Below are positions 61,806-64,000 of a stretch of 64,000 nt of DNA, in pieces; positions within the stretch are counted from its first letter, which is position 1, and each line of letters opens with the position of its first letter. This DNA is from Ornithodoros turicata (Eukaryota > Arthropoda > Arachnida > Ixodida > Argasidae). A model generated the notes under the pieces. The model was given only the letters and a program-made list of their open reading frames with translations. It was not told the origin of the DNA and ran no database searches. The stretch lies in NCBI RefSeq assembly GCF_037126465.1, contig NC_088202.1:126618123-126682122 (forward strand), in the 5' to 3' direction. Both the position numbers and the translations under genes were made by a program.

Positions 61806-63242
61806 ATGAAGGAATTATGACGGCCGAAAATTAAGATCTAGGGCAGTCACTGCAGAGTTGTCGAGAAGTCCGAGCAGTACTCATAGCATATTCGATTTGA
61901 CCACCAGAGTTGAAGAAGAGCGAGCGAATGGCCGCTTAACGACAACCGTGTTCATTGACATTAAGAGAGCTGATACGACACGGTTATTCACGCTCATGTG
62001 TTGCACAACTGGGATTGGTCGGTCGTCCACTTCGCTAAATCGCAGCATATCGGCAGAGACGAAAAGTGTCCATGCGCACGGACGTGGGGATAGCCACTGT
62101 CATGCCCAACTGGATGCCTCAAGGCGATGTCTTGAGCCCTCTTCTTTTTAACGTCGTTCTATCGTCTCTACTTCAACTGCTCCCCCGAGGCGATAGTCTC
62201 TATATGCTGATGACATCTGCTCTTTTTCGTCTGGAGAGCAGTCTCTGTAGCACTGGAGTCCCGACTGCAGATATCCCTCGACGTGGTGACCACGTTTTCT
62301 ACTTCAATGGGCATGAATGTTTCTTCTCAGAAGACTGTTTTCCTTCCATTTACTCGGAAAAGGCTGTCCTGCTTTCGGCTGGAGACAAAAGGATGTGCTG
62401 TGCCACGAGTAAACTCATTCCTTGGCATAATATTAGACCGCTTCCTTTCTTGGAGACCCGGAGTTGTCAGCCTCGAGACAAGTTACCATCCCGCATTAAC
62501 ATATCACGATATTTGGCAGGATCTCGGTGGAGGTGCCAATGAGCGTACATGCCTGAACTTCATACTGCCTTGGTGATAGCACTGCTCACATACCCGCTCC
62601 TATATAGTTCTGCATGGTCTTGCTGTATCGTCAAAGAGTACTCTGAAAAGTGTGTTGGCAAAGAGCGTCAAGTTGTAGGGTTCCACGTGCAACTTCTAAT
62701 GCAGTTGCTATAACCCCAAGCTCAGCAGCCCCAACTGGTCTCGTTACGAATGCAAGAATCGCTACGCCATTATACCCGTATTATCACACGACTGCGTCCG
62801 ACACCCATTATCTCGTGCTCTCTCTAGACGAAGCTCCTCAAGAGCCCATCAAGCTGTCATACCTATAGCCGTCACTGTATTCATCGGCATAAGCCGCTGC
62901 CGTGCCGTGCGTCCCGCCGTGGGCTCTTGAACCTCCTGTGGTTTTCCCTGCGATCCCTGGCCTTATAGGAAAGAGGTTTATTCCCTCAGGTGTCGTTCGG
63001 CATCACAGTCTTCAGGTGCAATCTGAGGGTCAGAATACATATCTTGCAACACAGGCGCGTCGACTTATACAGAAGGAGGACTGACATGCGCTTATGTGGT
63101 GCCTGAGCTCTCAGTTGAGGATGATCCCCGTCTGTCTCGTTGCCCATCTTGTACTCCAGCAGAGTTTAACGGTATCATCATGACCCTGTAGTTTATATAC
63201 AAACATTCGCAACAGCAAAATCGTGCGCCATACATAGCGATT

Positions 63243-63895
63243 TAAAATCTGGGTTTGAACAACGACAACAACAACTACATGAATGACGATGGAATGAGGT
63301 GATGCACCGCAACAATTGCGGTACCATACCTCAGTACATGTGGGTTAATATATGAATGGGATGACGATTAAAAAGATGAGGCGTACACACTCGCACACAC
63401 ACATGACACACGCAAATGAGATATCACACACGCGGGTGCGTCTAACTGGTGGGGATAGTAGTTCATCCGGTCGGCCACCGGAGATGTAGTGCTGTGAAGA
63501 TCACATCTCCGCACTCATGGCAAAAGCTCTGAGGTCAGAGGAGTTCAAGCAGGCTAGTAGACGTCAAGAACACATAGAATGAGTGCAGGCATGGACAGTG
63601 CTGCACAGGGTTAGAAGAAGGGCCAAAGATTGCGGCAAGGCTGAGCGGCTTGTTGTTTATACGGGTCAGTTGGGACTGGAGCATTGCTCTCTCCGAACTG
63701 TATAGAGGGCAGTCGATGAGGACGTGTTGAATGCTTGCCACCATGCCGCAGCTGGAACACGAGCTGGTTGAAGCATACCATAGGCTGTGTCTGAACTGTG
63801 GGGTGAAAGCCACATCGAGGCGAGGTCGACGTTTGAAGTTCTCCGAGTAGTGTTGGTTTCCGCAGGCTTGCTCCAATTGTACACGCGACGTCATT
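63243..63895 (-). pseudogene. I-type LINE 3' end inserted head-on
   Basis: Minus frame: RRPRLDVAFTPQFRHSLW, the zinc knuckle SCSSCGMVASIQHVLIDC, YSSERAMLQSQLTRINNKPL, LAAIFGPSSN and a stop at 63535. The 3' UTR runs to a GTTGTTGTT tail near 63255. The plus-strand LINE RNase H resumes at its far side. Confidence 0.7.
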
Positions 63896-64000
63896 GGCAT
63901 ACCACTCTTGTGCTGCGAAATGGCATGATATCATCCTACAGTGGATGCCTGGACATTCCGGTATACCTGGCAACGATAAAGCAGCAGCCCACCGAGCACG
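63896..64000 (+). pseudogene. RNase H of the plus-strand LINE, resuming
   Basis: Encodes LQWMPGHSGIPGNDKAAAHR, the C-terminal RNase H motif of I-type LINEs, in the orientation of 61150-63240. Runs off the window. Confidence 0.7.

Larger units (their letters stand above)
61150..63240 (+). pseudogene. I-type LINE ORF2: reverse transcriptase to RNase H start
   Basis: Frameshifted plus-strand ORF2. In order: FSLRELEEAIRACEHRF, DGIVYKATAILGSLARNNLL, ILKPGKSPKELGSFRPVSL (RT fingers), DLTTRVEEERANGRL and TVFIDIKRAD (first catalytic block, FDT lost), QGDVLSPLLFNVVLSSLL, then a YADDIC-type box near 62200, GMNVSSQKTVFLPFTR, the connection region, and an RNase H start CAYVVPELSVEDD near 63085. Broken by a poly(G) retroposon at 61290-61375, a repeat fragment at about 61695-61805, and a minus-strand LINE from 63243. 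Confidence 0.8.

Overview
This window looks like arthropod DNA, most likely from a tick or another chelicerate. Two exons of one recognisable host gene, the posterior Hox gene Abdominal-B (Abd-B), lie on the minus strand. Almost everything else is transposon debris, microsatellites and unassigned A+T-rich sequence. The taxonomic call is inference. It rests on the arthropod-type Abd-B homeodomain, the large introns, and the mix of repeats (I-type LINEs with RNase H, tRNA-headed SINEs, hAT ends, TA-flanked MITEs). No bacterial gene organisation, CRISPR array or tRNA/rRNA gene was found.

Layout. 0.6-4.4 kb: an I-type LINE 3' end (+), split by a gag-only LTR retrotransposon (-) and then by a SINE (-) in its tail. 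5.8-10.2 kb: a TA-flanked MITE, a SINE and a long inverted-repeat element. 13-13.8 kb: an internally deleted hAT element that keeps the end of its transposase. 15.6-19.6 kb: short retroposon and MITE copies. 21.3-21.6 kb: Abd-B homeodomain exon. 21.6-41.5 kb: a ~20-kb Abd-B intron full of MITEs, hAT-type ends and SINEs. 41.5-42.2 kb: the main Abd-B N-terminal coding exon. 46.2-46.95 kb: a CpG- and GAGA-rich block ending in a strong splice donor, proposed as the untranslated Abd-B leader exon and promoter. 48.3-49.3 kb: an element with GGGTGT/ACACCC arrays. 51.6-52.6 kb: a second hAT-type element with target-site duplication (TSD). 52.6-53.1 kb: two tiny retroposons, each with a perfect 10-bp TSD, one of them inside a LINE remnant. 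55.7-56.2 kb: LINE 3' end. 57.8-58.6 kb: mariner relic. 60-64 kb: hAT-type ends and an I-type LINE (+), broken by a poly(G) retroposon and by a head-on minus-strand LINE copy.

Abd-B reads as a 308-residue protein from two exons whose splice phases match exactly. It is transcribed from right to left. If the cluster keeps the usual arthropod order, abd-A and the rest of the Hox genes lie to the left, outside the window. The most unusual signals are the family of roughly 70-100-bp retroposons that share one core but carry different microsatellite tails, the probable untranslated Abd-B leader exon with a CTCF-like motif near its 5' end, and the density of nested insertions in and around a Hox gene.
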